From positions 5,971,001-6,035,000 of the forward strand of contig NC_065874.1 of assembly GCF_933775445.1 (NCBI RefSeq): a stretch of 64,000 bases of DNA. The letters run 5' to 3'. This DNA is from Argentina anserina (Eukaryota; Streptophyta; Magnoliopsida; Rosales; Rosaceae). A model generated the notes under the pieces. That model worked only from the letters and a program-made list of their open reading frames with translations, was not told the DNA's origin and ran no database searches. A program made the translations under genes and the position numbers. This document shows positions 36,575 to 46,662 of this stretch, one piece after another (position 1 is the first letter of the stretch; each line of letters opens with the position of its first letter).

Positions 36575-37500
36575 AGGAAATGGCTAGCTAACAGCAAGCT
36601 TGCATTCATGGGATGGTGATCGAAACAATAACGTTTTAGCTGTGTTGTTTGTTTAATTTGTAGTATATATCAAGATTAATCTGAGCTATTTGATTAATAG
36701 TTTCGGATGTATATAATCAATTTTATGCAGTATACCTTTTGTTTTAATAAACAATCAATAAATGTTAAATCAAAGTGTTGCTTCAATATTGTTGTTTTGG
36801 TAGCATAGTTCTTAAGTTGTACTACAGTGGGGATCGATCTATATCTTAATTCGCAGATATTTTCCGCAACAAAAAATTTACCAAAAATGGAGAAATTATC
36901 CTAATCTTAGCGTGCCATTACTTTTTTGACCATATATATATTGTGATTACCATTATATATAACCAATGTCATTGTCATCAAGAAACTGTCTAGACAGTTT
37001 TAAATTAAAAAAAAACAGATGGAGACGGAATCAAATCTTATCATTGAACTAATTTATTAAGAGAAAATTAGAATAAAACCTAAAAACAAGCTTTAAAAAG
37101 AAACCCACACTTATTTGTGTTTTAATCTATACTCGATCCAGGTAGGCAACATTCATTTTAGAGTGTTTGTACATATTTTGTGTCAATCTTTATGCCAGTT
37201 TTGTTATATAATCATAAAAATTTAAAAGTATGTGATTAATAACATAATTTACGCATTCATGTCAAATTTACATTGAAAGAACCTTTATATTTAGCCAAAC
37301 TCTAAACAATACAATTGTTGATACAAACAATTCATTTCCTTTGAACCAATGCAAAGAGAAAGAAATTTAAATCGATATGTTTGTTGTGAACTCGTGTATC
37401 ACACTATTACCTATGCATATCTGTGTTTATATTCTTTTTAGTATCTACTAATAAGGTATGTTATTTTTGAGATTGATTTCTTTTATCTTTTTTAATTGCA
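36575..37500. other. BBE-like 3' flank / intergenic
   Basis: AATAAA-type signals at about 36747 belong to the oxidase gene. The remaining AT-rich sequence holds no gene. Confidence 0.45.
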
Positions 37501-38624
37501 AGTATCGTTGTATTAGGTATGGGTCCGGTTCACTGATTCTCCCTCACTGATTCTCCCTCTCCCCTCTCGGCTTCACCACTGATCTCCCATCTCAGGGAGA
37601 CGTGGTCCTCACCGCCGGCCTAGGAGGCACCGCACCACCCCCCGCAGGCAACCCCAAGGAGGACGCACCCTCTCGCGCCGCGCCGGAGCTCCACCAACAT
37701 CTCCAAGTTACTGCGTTTCCTCCGCCGTGTCAAAGCCAAACTACGGTGGTCTCCAAGCTTGATTGAGGTGAGGGTTAGCATGATTAGGTTGTTGTGATGC
37801 ATGATTGTCGATTTGTGGTTGATTGGTTGCGATTTGGAAGAGATTGGAGGAGGAGGGTTTTGGAGGAGATGCCGCCGCCTTAGGCGGCGCGTGTGAACGC
37901 ATGGTGGTGCCTAGGCACGGTGTGATGCCGTGGGAAGGAAGAGGGGAGGAAGGAGAAGAGAATGGGCTCGGCGGTGGCATGATACGCGCCGTGATTGGTG
38001 TCGGCGCGTGAGCGCCACGCGCGGTCTACCGGAGGTGGCGCGTGCACCCCACGCGCCGCCACGTGCGGTGGCGTGAACAGTGTTTCCGAAAAGGGTAATT
38101 TATTTTTACGTATGGTAAATGTAAAAGGTGATTTATGTACGGTAAATGTAAATTTTATTTACGTACGGTAAATGTAAATTAGTTTTAGTAAAGGTTAAAA
38201 GTAATTTTGGAAGGGTAATTCGGTAATTATTATTTACTGAGACAGTGCGTATATTTGAATAGTATTTATACGTACAGAAATACGTAAACCGTATGTACTC
38301 GTACAGAAATACGTATGAGATGTGTATTTATACATTAATAATAAATATGTGAATAGTAAAACAGTGAACAGTAAATTCGTAAAACCGAAAATTGCTGAAC
38401 AGTAACCGATTATTACTGTTACGGCATTTAAAGGTTTACAAAACGTTTCTAAATTTTTTTTCTTATCTTTTCAAGGTGATCGATAAATCAAGGAAATAAA
38501 TTATCTTCGGAAATTGTGGAATTACGCTCGAGTTGATAAGGTGAGTAAAATCTCACATTATTTATGAATCTACCCATGCGGTGAGTCCAAGATTTTTGCA
38601 AGAGTTTTAAAATATTGAAATACG

Positions 38625-39060
38625 ACATGTATACAATATAGTGGATTATATATATATATATTGTATAAATGGTAATAAGTACATATATATATATAGTTTG
38701 CTATATTATATACTGTTATGAATTCATCTGAAATAGGTCATTTCGATGACGAGCATGAGATTTTGATATGGAGTTTGTTAAACGTTTTGTCTTCGGACGT
38801 GTTCATAAATTATGACATTTATAAGATATAGTGGATTATATATATATATTGTATAAATGGTAAATAAATACATATATATATATATAGTTTGCTATATAAT
38901 ATAATGTTATGATTTTATTGTGATGATGTCATTTTGATGACAAGATTTTATCGAGCATGTGATTTTGATTTGTACAATATGATGTGAGATTATTGTACGT
39001 GATTTTAACATGGAGATTGTTAAAATGTGATTTGTCTTCGGACTTGATTTTTGGTACAAT
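38625..39060. repeat. Diverged tandem duplication inside the gypsy LTR
   Basis: A block of about 190 bases with the core ATAGTGGATTATATATATA, TTGTATAAATGGTAA and TATAGTTTGCTATAT occurs at about 38638 and again at 38828; both are followed by a TCATTT-GATGAC and GAGCATG-GATTTTGAT stretch. A shorter repeat (GTACAATATGATGTGAGATTATTGTAC) occurs at 38975 and 39055. Confidence 0.6.
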
Positions 39061-40141
39061 ATGATGTGAGATTATTGTACATGTTTGGCAAGCGGAACCT
39101 AGCGTTTGGGCGGGCGAAAGTTACGATACAGTTAGAGCTCTAGTCTGTCTGACAGAGTCCTGCATGTGAGGTAACGGGTGGTTATCTGCTCATGAGTACT
39201 GATATTTTTGGATATTGGGTAGCGGGTGGTTGCCCAATATCGGCGGTGTATTACGAGAGGGGTAACAGATGTGTACCAGCGTTCTTGGTACCCGTATTAT
39301 AAATGCATTAGGGTAACCAGAAGGGTTACTTAATTTCTCATGAGCGTTTCATTTCATATTTCTTTGGGACAACCAGATGGGCCGTCCCTTGACTCATGAG
39401 TGCATTTATATTTGTTTGATTTCTGGATTTTTTGTAATAATTGATATGCGAGTTATATTTTCATTTTACTCATACGAGCTGTAAAGCTTACCGGGTTTGT
39501 ATTTACAATCCCGGTGCACCAATTCAATGGTGTAGGGGATACTTCCGCAGGTGTAGATTAGCGGAGATTGAGAGACGATTTGTAGAGTGGTGAGATTTCT
39601 AGAGTGGATTTGTGAGTGAGAATTTGTGAGCATTTATTTGTGTGTTTTGTGAGAGATTGTGAGGATTATTACATTTCCATTTTTATGTATGGATTACAAA
39701 TTTGGGTTGTAATAATTGGTTTGTTTGAGTTGTATTGAGAACTCAGTAATGATCCGCTGTGACATTTTAAATGATTTCGATTTCATTGAGATTGTTTGGT
39801 GTTTTACGACTTTAAAATCTTGAGTTTTTAAGCTCGAAATTTTGGGGTCGTTACAGTTGGTATCAGAGCCTAAGTGCGTATTTGGCAATTATCTATACCA
39901 TCCGGGAGCGATGATCCGACTGCAGGGAGGCACCCATCACATGGTCCTCGGTATTGATATGTTGTCGGGTATGCGAGAGTGTTTTAGGAGCCATACCTGA
40001 TGGTTTGGTCCTCTAGGGAGTATTGTGATGATACTTCGATGATTCATCTCATTCTGAAATTTCATGTTGATATCTATTGAATCTATTTGATTGGATTCGA
40101 GACTTCACAAGTATTGACTAAGTGTTTCATTGTTTGAAGGT

Positions 40142-40723
40142 GATGAACTCAGATAAGGGCCGAGGACGGCGAGAGGCCGAGGTCAAGGTAGGGCCGCTGG
40201 CCGAGTCCGCAATGTGGAGAACCTGTATGAGGAGGCTGCTCCATAGGAAAAGCAGGTTGAGCCTGCTACTGCGATTAGAGATGATGGTCGAGTGTTGAAG
40301 CTGATCAAGGATATCAGTGCACTGTCAGCGCCGACCTTTCATGGAGGACTAGATCATATGGTAGCTGACCATTGGATCGAGGGTATGGAGACTTATTTTG
40401 AGATGATAGAGTACACAGAGATTGAGAAGAGAAAGATAGCTACATTCTTTCTAAAAGGTGATGCTCTCGACTGGTGGAAGAGCATGAGACAGACTGTGGT
40501 TGTGTCTACATTCACATGGGGAGGTTTCACTACCATTTTCCGAGAGAAGTATTTTCCACCCTCAGTACATGAGGACTTAGAGTTGGAATTTCTAGCACTG
40601 GTACAGGGAGACATGACCATTAGAGAGTATGATGCCCGATTTTCGCAACTATACCGGTATGTCAGGCCTATGGGTACGACAGCTTTAGCTCAGAAGTATC
40701 TACGAGGGCTGAAACAGGAGTAG
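40142..40723 (+). pseudogene. Gypsy gag (retrotrans_gag domain), broken
   Basis: The open stretch from 40292 shows a plant gypsy capsid domain: DHWIEGMETYFEMIEYTEIEK, ATFFLKGDALDWWKSM, FREKYFPPSVHEDLELEFL and REYDARFSQLYRYV. Upstream, a likely start at 40142 (MNSDKG) is separated from it by an in-frame-disrupting change and a TAG near 40243. It stops at 40723 before any zinc knuckle, and the LTR remnant begins 64 bases later. It is not capable of supporting retrotransposition by itself. Confidence 0.7.
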
Positions 40724-40973
40724 AAGACCATGATATCAGTCATTTGCATGACTACTAAGGAGTTGATATTTGAGAGTGCCATGAGCTTACATTTCCATTT
40801 TTATGTATGGATTACAAATTTGGGTTGTAATAATTGGTTTGTCTAAGTTGTATTGAGAACTCAGTAATGATCCGCTGTGACATTTTAAATAATTTCGATT
40901 TCATTGAAATTATTTGGTGTTTTACGACTTTAAAATTTTGAGTTTTTAAGCTCGAAATTTTGGGGTCGTTACA

Positions 40974-42350
40974 TTTGGAAAATGACATGGCATTACCTAT
41001 TTTCATCTAAAATTAAATTAAAATTTTCATTATAATTAAAAGAAAAAAATCCAATTGGAATGCATGAGAAAACCAAAATCAAACCAAATACACGATAGAA
41101 AGAAAGAAAAATTGAACGACAAAAACTTTCTGCAAAATGCATTCTGATAAAGTGATAAGATCCAATTAATTTAGGTTAAGTGGGGAGCAGCCGAAGTACC
41201 TTCTACACAATGAATTCGATCCTTAGTGATTCCATTCAATATGAACGAGAGAGGAGAATAAACAGAGATCGAGATTACAAAGTCCAAATTTTTTTTGTTG
41301 GAAACATTCTGTGGTTATTCTTTAAGAGGCTCAAAAATTAAGAACAAGAACTTGATAATCAAGATCGATTGGGTGGCCAAGGCGCGCACAGACGCATGAG
41401 AGAACTAATTTGGTATTAAGATACTAAATCCAAATCCTTGTCAGCGTTGTTGATGAGGGATATGATTTACTTTTTTTTGGTGGAAACTGGAAAATCCATT
41501 AAAGGCAACAGCCAACAAAACAAAAAGAGGAAAAACAGAAGCTACCAACACAAACTAAGCCGCAAAAACAGAAGCTACCGACACAAGCTATCAACAATAG
41601 TTGGAATACAAGCAATGTTGAATCGGAGAGACGTATTCAAACAATATTGCTTCAGAGCTGCTGCTGCTTGGCCTGATTACTGAAGCCCTCTGTTGAATTA
41701 TGTGAGTATGGAGTTAGTGAAGATTAGGTTGTACTTGCCTCCTTATTCATCGAGATATGGATGCAGTTGCAACACAGTATGCAACATGGACGCCGCTTTT
41801 TATGCTTCTCCTTATGTCTCTGAATTTAAGAAAAAAAATTTGTTTTGTTGCTTCCTTTAATACAGCTTTTCTTAATTCATGGAGATATGCTTGTAAATTA
41901 GTAATTGTTAGATCTTGTTTTACTGTAGCTATTAGTATGTAATAATTGTGCAGCTGCTAGTCTGTAATAATTGTGAAGCTCTTCTCTTCAGTGTAGCATA
42001 CGAAGAAATATATACAAGAGTTATTTTTCTCTCTTATTTCTTTCTCTAAATTTCTTCACCCTCCTCGAAACCTCTCGCAGCAGCCACCACAAAGGAGAAG
42101 CTTCACCCCCAACTAGAAACCTAGGGTTTTAAAATTAAAAGTTGCCTTATAAAAAGCATCATATATACCCGACAATGCACGTATATTTGGTGAGAATTCT
42201 GGGTTACACACGTCCTATAATTTTTTGTATGTAGGATTCTTCGTTCTTCTTTTTCTTGGACTAAAAGTAATGAATGATGTTACCAACTTACCATGAGTTC
42301 CTTCCATACGAAAAAGGCAACACGGACTTCTACTTCATAGTTCTTACTAT
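40974..42350. other. Intergenic, no gene recognised
   Basis: AT-rich. A T8GGTGG block at 41471 resembles the tail junctions of the retroposon fragments elsewhere in the window, but its borders were not found. Confidence 0.35.
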
Positions 42351-42357
42351 TGCTACT

Positions 42358-42760
42358 GTTGGAAAATGGTTGGAAAAACCATTTAAAACCAAATTTTAAT
42401 TAATTAATTAAATTAAGTTAAACTTATAATTAATCAAAGATGAACATAGATTTGAGTTCTCCATAATGAGGGCTACAAGATCATATGTTTGTTTGTGTAA
42501 TTTGGTTTGTGGGTGAATAAGAAATTGTCACTCAAAGATGACTACTTAGAATGAAGGAAATGTATTTGTCCCACATTGGAAAAGAGAAGTGTTGAAAATA
42601 CTTTATATAGAATCCATTGTGTATGGATTGTAAAGTGTGTAAGCCCCCTTATACCCTCTCACGCACGCGCATGGGTGCAAATCCTATGTCACAAATGAAA
42701 CTCGTGTATGTCTGTGCGACCTGCGGACATGAATGCAACACCAAATTGAGCATCTTCACC
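42358..42760 (+). mobile_element. Possible Ty1/copia LTR fragment
   Basis: Begins TGTTGGAAAATGGTTGG and contains TTTGTCCCACATTGGAAAAG (about 42570) followed by CTTTATATAGAATCC, an arrangement I know from many plant copia LTRs. A second LTR, PBS and target duplication were not found, so it would be a solo or truncated LTR. Confidence 0.3.
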
Positions 42761-43198
42761 TAGAATCGATCAATTTTCACTTTCTTTGGGCAAATAAAAA
42801 GAGCCCTTCACAGATCATCTTCAGTATGATTCCATCATTTAATGGAGCTGGGTCGTTCTCAAGCTCTAGCCAAATGATTTCCGCAACCCTAGGTATCTCC
42901 GAGTGCCAATTCATCTCGATCTTGTCAGTCAGCAAAATCAATCTTCTGATTCCCTGATTCGATCTGTTTCCTACTTATATGTGGGTGGAATATGGATGAT
43001 ATAAAATTGTTGCTTACTTGGAGAATTGGAGATACAAGACTCGGGTTCGTACTTTCTTTTAAACTGATTGATTGGAGATAGAGGTGAGCATGCGCAGCAT
43101 ATATAAGACATTAGAAGTCGAATCCTTCTCATATTTGCAAGAAAAGGATTGGTTGGCAAAGTCCGAGTGGAATAAGGTTTCCTGATCAGATCATGAAC

Positions 43199-43305
43199 AC
43201 AAGCATAAGGTTTCCTAATCAGATCATGAAAATATATAAGAGCCGTTGTTCTTTTTAGAATTTATCTAGATGAAAACAATAGGGCGGAATTGGCATAATC
43301 TGTGA
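43199..43305 (+). repeat. Direct repeat, copy A (empty site for the 44312 insertion)
   Basis: About 95 bases from CCTAATCAGATCATG to GGGCGGAATTGGCAT recur at 44290-44407. Copy A runs uninterrupted through GATCATGAAAATATATAAG. Within it and just before, a shorter unit TAAGGTTTCCT-ATCAGATCATGAA is itself duplicated (about 43165 and 43206). Confidence 0.75.
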
Positions 43306-44280
43306 GTTGCACGGACAGAATCTGATAAGTCGTTGACATATTCCAGGCACCAAGGTTCATTTGAACCTGTGAGTTGCACTGACAGAATCTTTTAGTCGTT
43401 GGTTAGTCAGATGTAGATAAAAAAACGAACTATGGTAAAAAAAAAAAAATGAAGTACCTTGTATAGTGTGGGAGACACGTGATTTACCTGGTTATGAACA
43501 CCAGCCCATATGAACATGGCTCTCGATCTCTGAGACTTTGAGTTTAATTAACATAGCTTTTCCATATTCAAAGGTGCCCCTATGGCTTTATAGATTCTCC
43601 CACAAACTTGACGAAGAAATTTGAATATCCTGATTCATTGCATCTAGATCTGCCATTGTTTTCTAAACCCAGATATGGCTCATCCGTGTATGTGCCAATT
43701 TGATACCCAGATCAAAGAACTTTGAATTCCTCGATCCACTACACCTCAGTCGAAATCCTCCTTTGGGAATCAGACCCTTTCATCTTCAAATTTTCTTGCC
43801 GACCCAGATTGATAACTCCTCATTTCTAGTTTACTTGGCGTCGAGAAAGAATATTCAAATAAAGAAGAAGCTGATTCGGAACAAAAAAGAAAAGAGGGAG
43901 TCTTCAAAACAAGATCTTGGCAAGCCCATGCATAAAATAGATATGAGACTTGATGATGAAGCTACTTGAAGCGAGTTCAACCACGGTACCCTCCAATCAC
44001 TTCCGAGACCGCTGATGACGAGAAACCCAGCGAGGCAAAATTTTGAATTCTGTTTGACGCGGTCTGGGTTCAAGTTCTTCGATTCAGTTTCTTTTTTTCA
44101 CCAACAATCGATTGCAATTTGCATTGGGGTTAATTTAATTAATTAAATATTCACTTTTGTTTTTACAGTGTTACTATTGTTTTGTTTGTTATCTTAACAT
44201 TGGTAATAGTGCCGTAAAAAGTCAGATTAAATGAACGGTCTAGATTGAGTAATATTGATTGGTTCAATAGCGGTGCCCTG
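43306..44280. other. Sequence between the two direct repeats
   Basis: Contains a short duplication of TGTGAGTTGCAC-GACAGAATCT (about 43300 and 43369). Frames here lack domains. Together with the direct repeats this may be one degenerate element, but its nature was not recognised. Confidence 0.35.
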
Positions 44281-44289
44281 AATAAGTTC

Positions 44290-44407
44290 CCCCTAATCAG
44301 ATCATGAAAATTTATATTTTTTTTTGGTCGAAGATCATGAAAATATATAAGAGCCGTTGTTCTCTTTAGAATTTATCTAGATGAAAACAATAGGGCGGAA
44401 TTGGCAT
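44290..44407 (+). repeat. Direct repeat, copy B, carrying a 21-base poly-T insertion
   Basis: Same sequence as copy A except that GATCATGAAAAT is present twice (44300-44311 and 44333-44344), separated by 21 bases containing a T9 run and GGTCGAA. Since copy A has a single, uninterrupted site, the 21 bases are an insertion with a 12-bp target duplication. Confidence 0.8.
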
Positions 44408-44424
44408 AGACCGCATAGTAGCTA

Positions 44425-44428
<4 letters not shown>

Positions 44429-44470
<42 letters not shown>
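44429..44470. repeat. (TA)n microsatellite
   Basis: About 20 TA units directly at the left border of the fold-back element at 44469. Confidence 0.95.
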
Positions 44471-44474
<4 letters not shown>

Positions 44475-44792
44475 CTCAGTTACGGACGATCGTCCGTACG
44501 GTGCAAATTCGGCGATTACGGACACCGGCGATGCGCAACGACGGCACCGACCAGCACAGCCGCACTCCCCTCCTCCAAGTGCTCCTATTTGTGCCGGCTT
44601 ACGGCGGCCGGAATCTCTAAATTTCCGCATGGTGCTCAGAAATTTCAAATTTTGAGATTCCGGCCGGCACAGACAAGAGCGCTGGGAGGATGAGAGTGCG
44701 GATGATCTAGTCATCGTCATCGTTGCGCATTGCCGGTGGCCGAAATCATCGAATCTGCACCGTGCGGATGTCTACAACCGAGAAACTATATA
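44469..44792. mobile_element. Fold-back element, copy 1 of a TA-flanked family
   Basis: The two arms are inverted over most of the length: TTTCTCAGTT...ACGGTGCAAATTCGGCGAT on the left pairs with AGTTTCTCGGTT...ACGGTGCAGATTCGATGAT read from the right. GATGCGCAACGA and the GGCCGGAATCTC/AAATTT blocks near the centre also pair. Very GC-rich compared with surroundings and bordered by TA repeats. No coding potential; apparent ORFs are arm translations. Confidence 0.75.
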
Positions 44793-45047
44793 TCAGGACT
44801 TTCTATTTAAATGATACTAGCTAGTGAACCTTAAATTTCATGCAACTGATTAGAAGGAATATTTATGCAATAGCATCCTACTAAGAAGACAGCAAAACAG
44901 GCTAATAAGAGGATTGGAAATGCTGCAACAAGGGCTCTTCTGCAGACTGAAGCGCTGCAACAAAGAACAACAATGTAAACACAATCATCGCGCCAGTGGA
45001 TCCAAACATCCAGTGGTAGTAGTTTTCTTTTATTCTTCATCAACTGC

Positions 45048-45429
45048 TATATATAGGGAGGATTAGGAGCAGACGTCTACACGGTGTGGATTCGCCGTTT
45101 CGTTGACCGACGACATGCAACTACAGTGCGGATGGTGCCGGCCATACTCCCCCTTCCTAGCGCTCATGTCTGTGTCGACCGGAGGTTCAGTGCCGGCCCA
45201 CGGTGACCAGAATATGCAAATATCAAGTTTCTGAGAAATTTTCTAGAAATTTGCAAATTCCGGCCGGTACAGGTAGGAGTGCCAGGAGGGGAGAGTGCGG
45301 CGGACACCATCCGCGCTATCATTGAGCGTCACTAGTTGCCAGAATCACGGACGTTTGCACTTTTAGTACACTACGGACGTTCGCACTTTTAGTACACTGC
45401 AGACATTCGCTCCATAACCGGCCTATATA
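45048..45429. mobile_element. Fold-back element, copy 2 of the same family
   Basis: Ends TATATATAGG-(A)GG-TTA-GGAGC and the complement of the right end TATATATAGGCCGG-TTA-TGGAGC are inverted. The interior shares with copy 1 the order GTCTAC-ACGGTG-GGATTCG, GTGCCGGCC, AAATTTC and CCGGCCGG-ACAG blocks, at clearly lower identity. The right arm carries a 24-base tandem duplication containing CACTTTTAGTACACT. No open frame of note. Confidence 0.65.
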
Positions 45430-46662
45430 TATGCACAAGTTTCTGTCGTGGAGTTCAATTTGGAAATCTTTCAAATCAGTGATGGATGAATAAAGTTTGG
45501 AACAAAAAAAATAAAATCACAATCTTACAACGGAGTGCTTCTGTCCATCATTACAATGTTTCCGTGCAGTCTGTGAACATTTGATGTATATATGATAGAT
45601 TGATAGGTCGACCTAAACGTAAAAATTACACATCCTTAATTCGTATGAAATGGGTTTCGCCTATTAACAAACAATCCAACTAGCTTTCTATCATGTCGAC
45701 ACGCAACACGAATATTACTATTTCTACTTGTACATCGATCAGATCAGGATCAAGCTAGATATAAATAGATTCTTGAGGAAAAGTAAACACTAAAGATGAT
45801 AACGAACAGACCACTTTAATATGGAAGCAAGACATGCACAGAATAATGGAAATATATATTGGCAAACAATTAAAAATATAGTTGCAACTTATACAACCAA
45901 CAGTATGGCATTACATAACCATCAACCAAGAAAAGGCAAGGGGGGTAGGATATTGGTTTTTTGCTTTGTATGTACGTGATCCTTACAAGGCGCAGTGAAA
46001 TCAAATACAGAAAACTGATGCAATGGCGTCGTTACCAAATACCTGCCAACCTAAAAGAGAGTCGAGAAGTAAAAAACGAGCATAATATATAATGAAGGTT
46101 TTAGGCTAATTTTTAATTATTTCAAATGTGATCTAATATCTCATAGTAATTTTTTTAATAAAAAACAATCCAAAATTAAAAAAAAAAAAAAAGATGGAAG
46201 GTTTTAGGGTGGACAGTAATTCTGTAACCGGACAAGTGGTAATACTCTATCGCTAACCATTGAAAGCAATAAATCAAGACAAGATTCACTCAATCTCGCC
46301 GGCTGGCCCAACACTCTACGACGCTATCTGCACCCAGCAGAACCCTAAACCCCTCTCACAGTCTGCAACATTCATTTTACTCATCTTCCCTTTCAAGTTT
46401 CAGTCTTTACTCCACAATCAAATCAAAGCCCCAGTCTTTATCTCTCATCTTTCTCCCCTCCAGCTACTTGGGTCCTCTGGTTTTTGAGGAGAGCAGAGTC
46501 CTGGTAATCATTTGTCTCTTATAACTGTTCTGCTACTTAAACTGGAAGTTCATACTTCACTTTAGCTTTTGAGTCATTATTCAATTATACAGTTGTATCA
46601 CTCTGTAGTGTCCATCATAGTTTACAGCCGTGTTTATGTGAGATGTTTCTGTTGAGTTGAAT
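45430..46662. other. Intergenic and PPR gene 5' region
   Basis: No gene is seen to about 46240. From there a C/T-rich leader starts; GTAATCATT at 46503 could be the donor of a 5'UTR intron, since the coding start lies at 46663. TATA or other core signals are not clear. Confidence 0.4.

Larger units (their letters stand above)
37510..40973 (+). mobile_element. Internally deleted Ty3/gypsy LTR retrotransposon
   Basis: A 5' LTR ends at 39855 (GTCGTTACA) and is followed by TGGTATCAGAGCC (39858-39870), the primer-binding site for plant initiator tRNA-Met. A gag domain follows (40292-40723). The last 187 bases of the LTR (39669-39855) recur at 40787-40973 as the only remnant of the 3' LTR, joined directly to gag. 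Protease, reverse transcriptase, integrase and most of the 3' LTR are missing. The 5' LTR start is not certain; GC-rich sequence from about 37510 is probably part of it, giving an LTR of roughly 2.3 kb. Confidence 0.75.
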
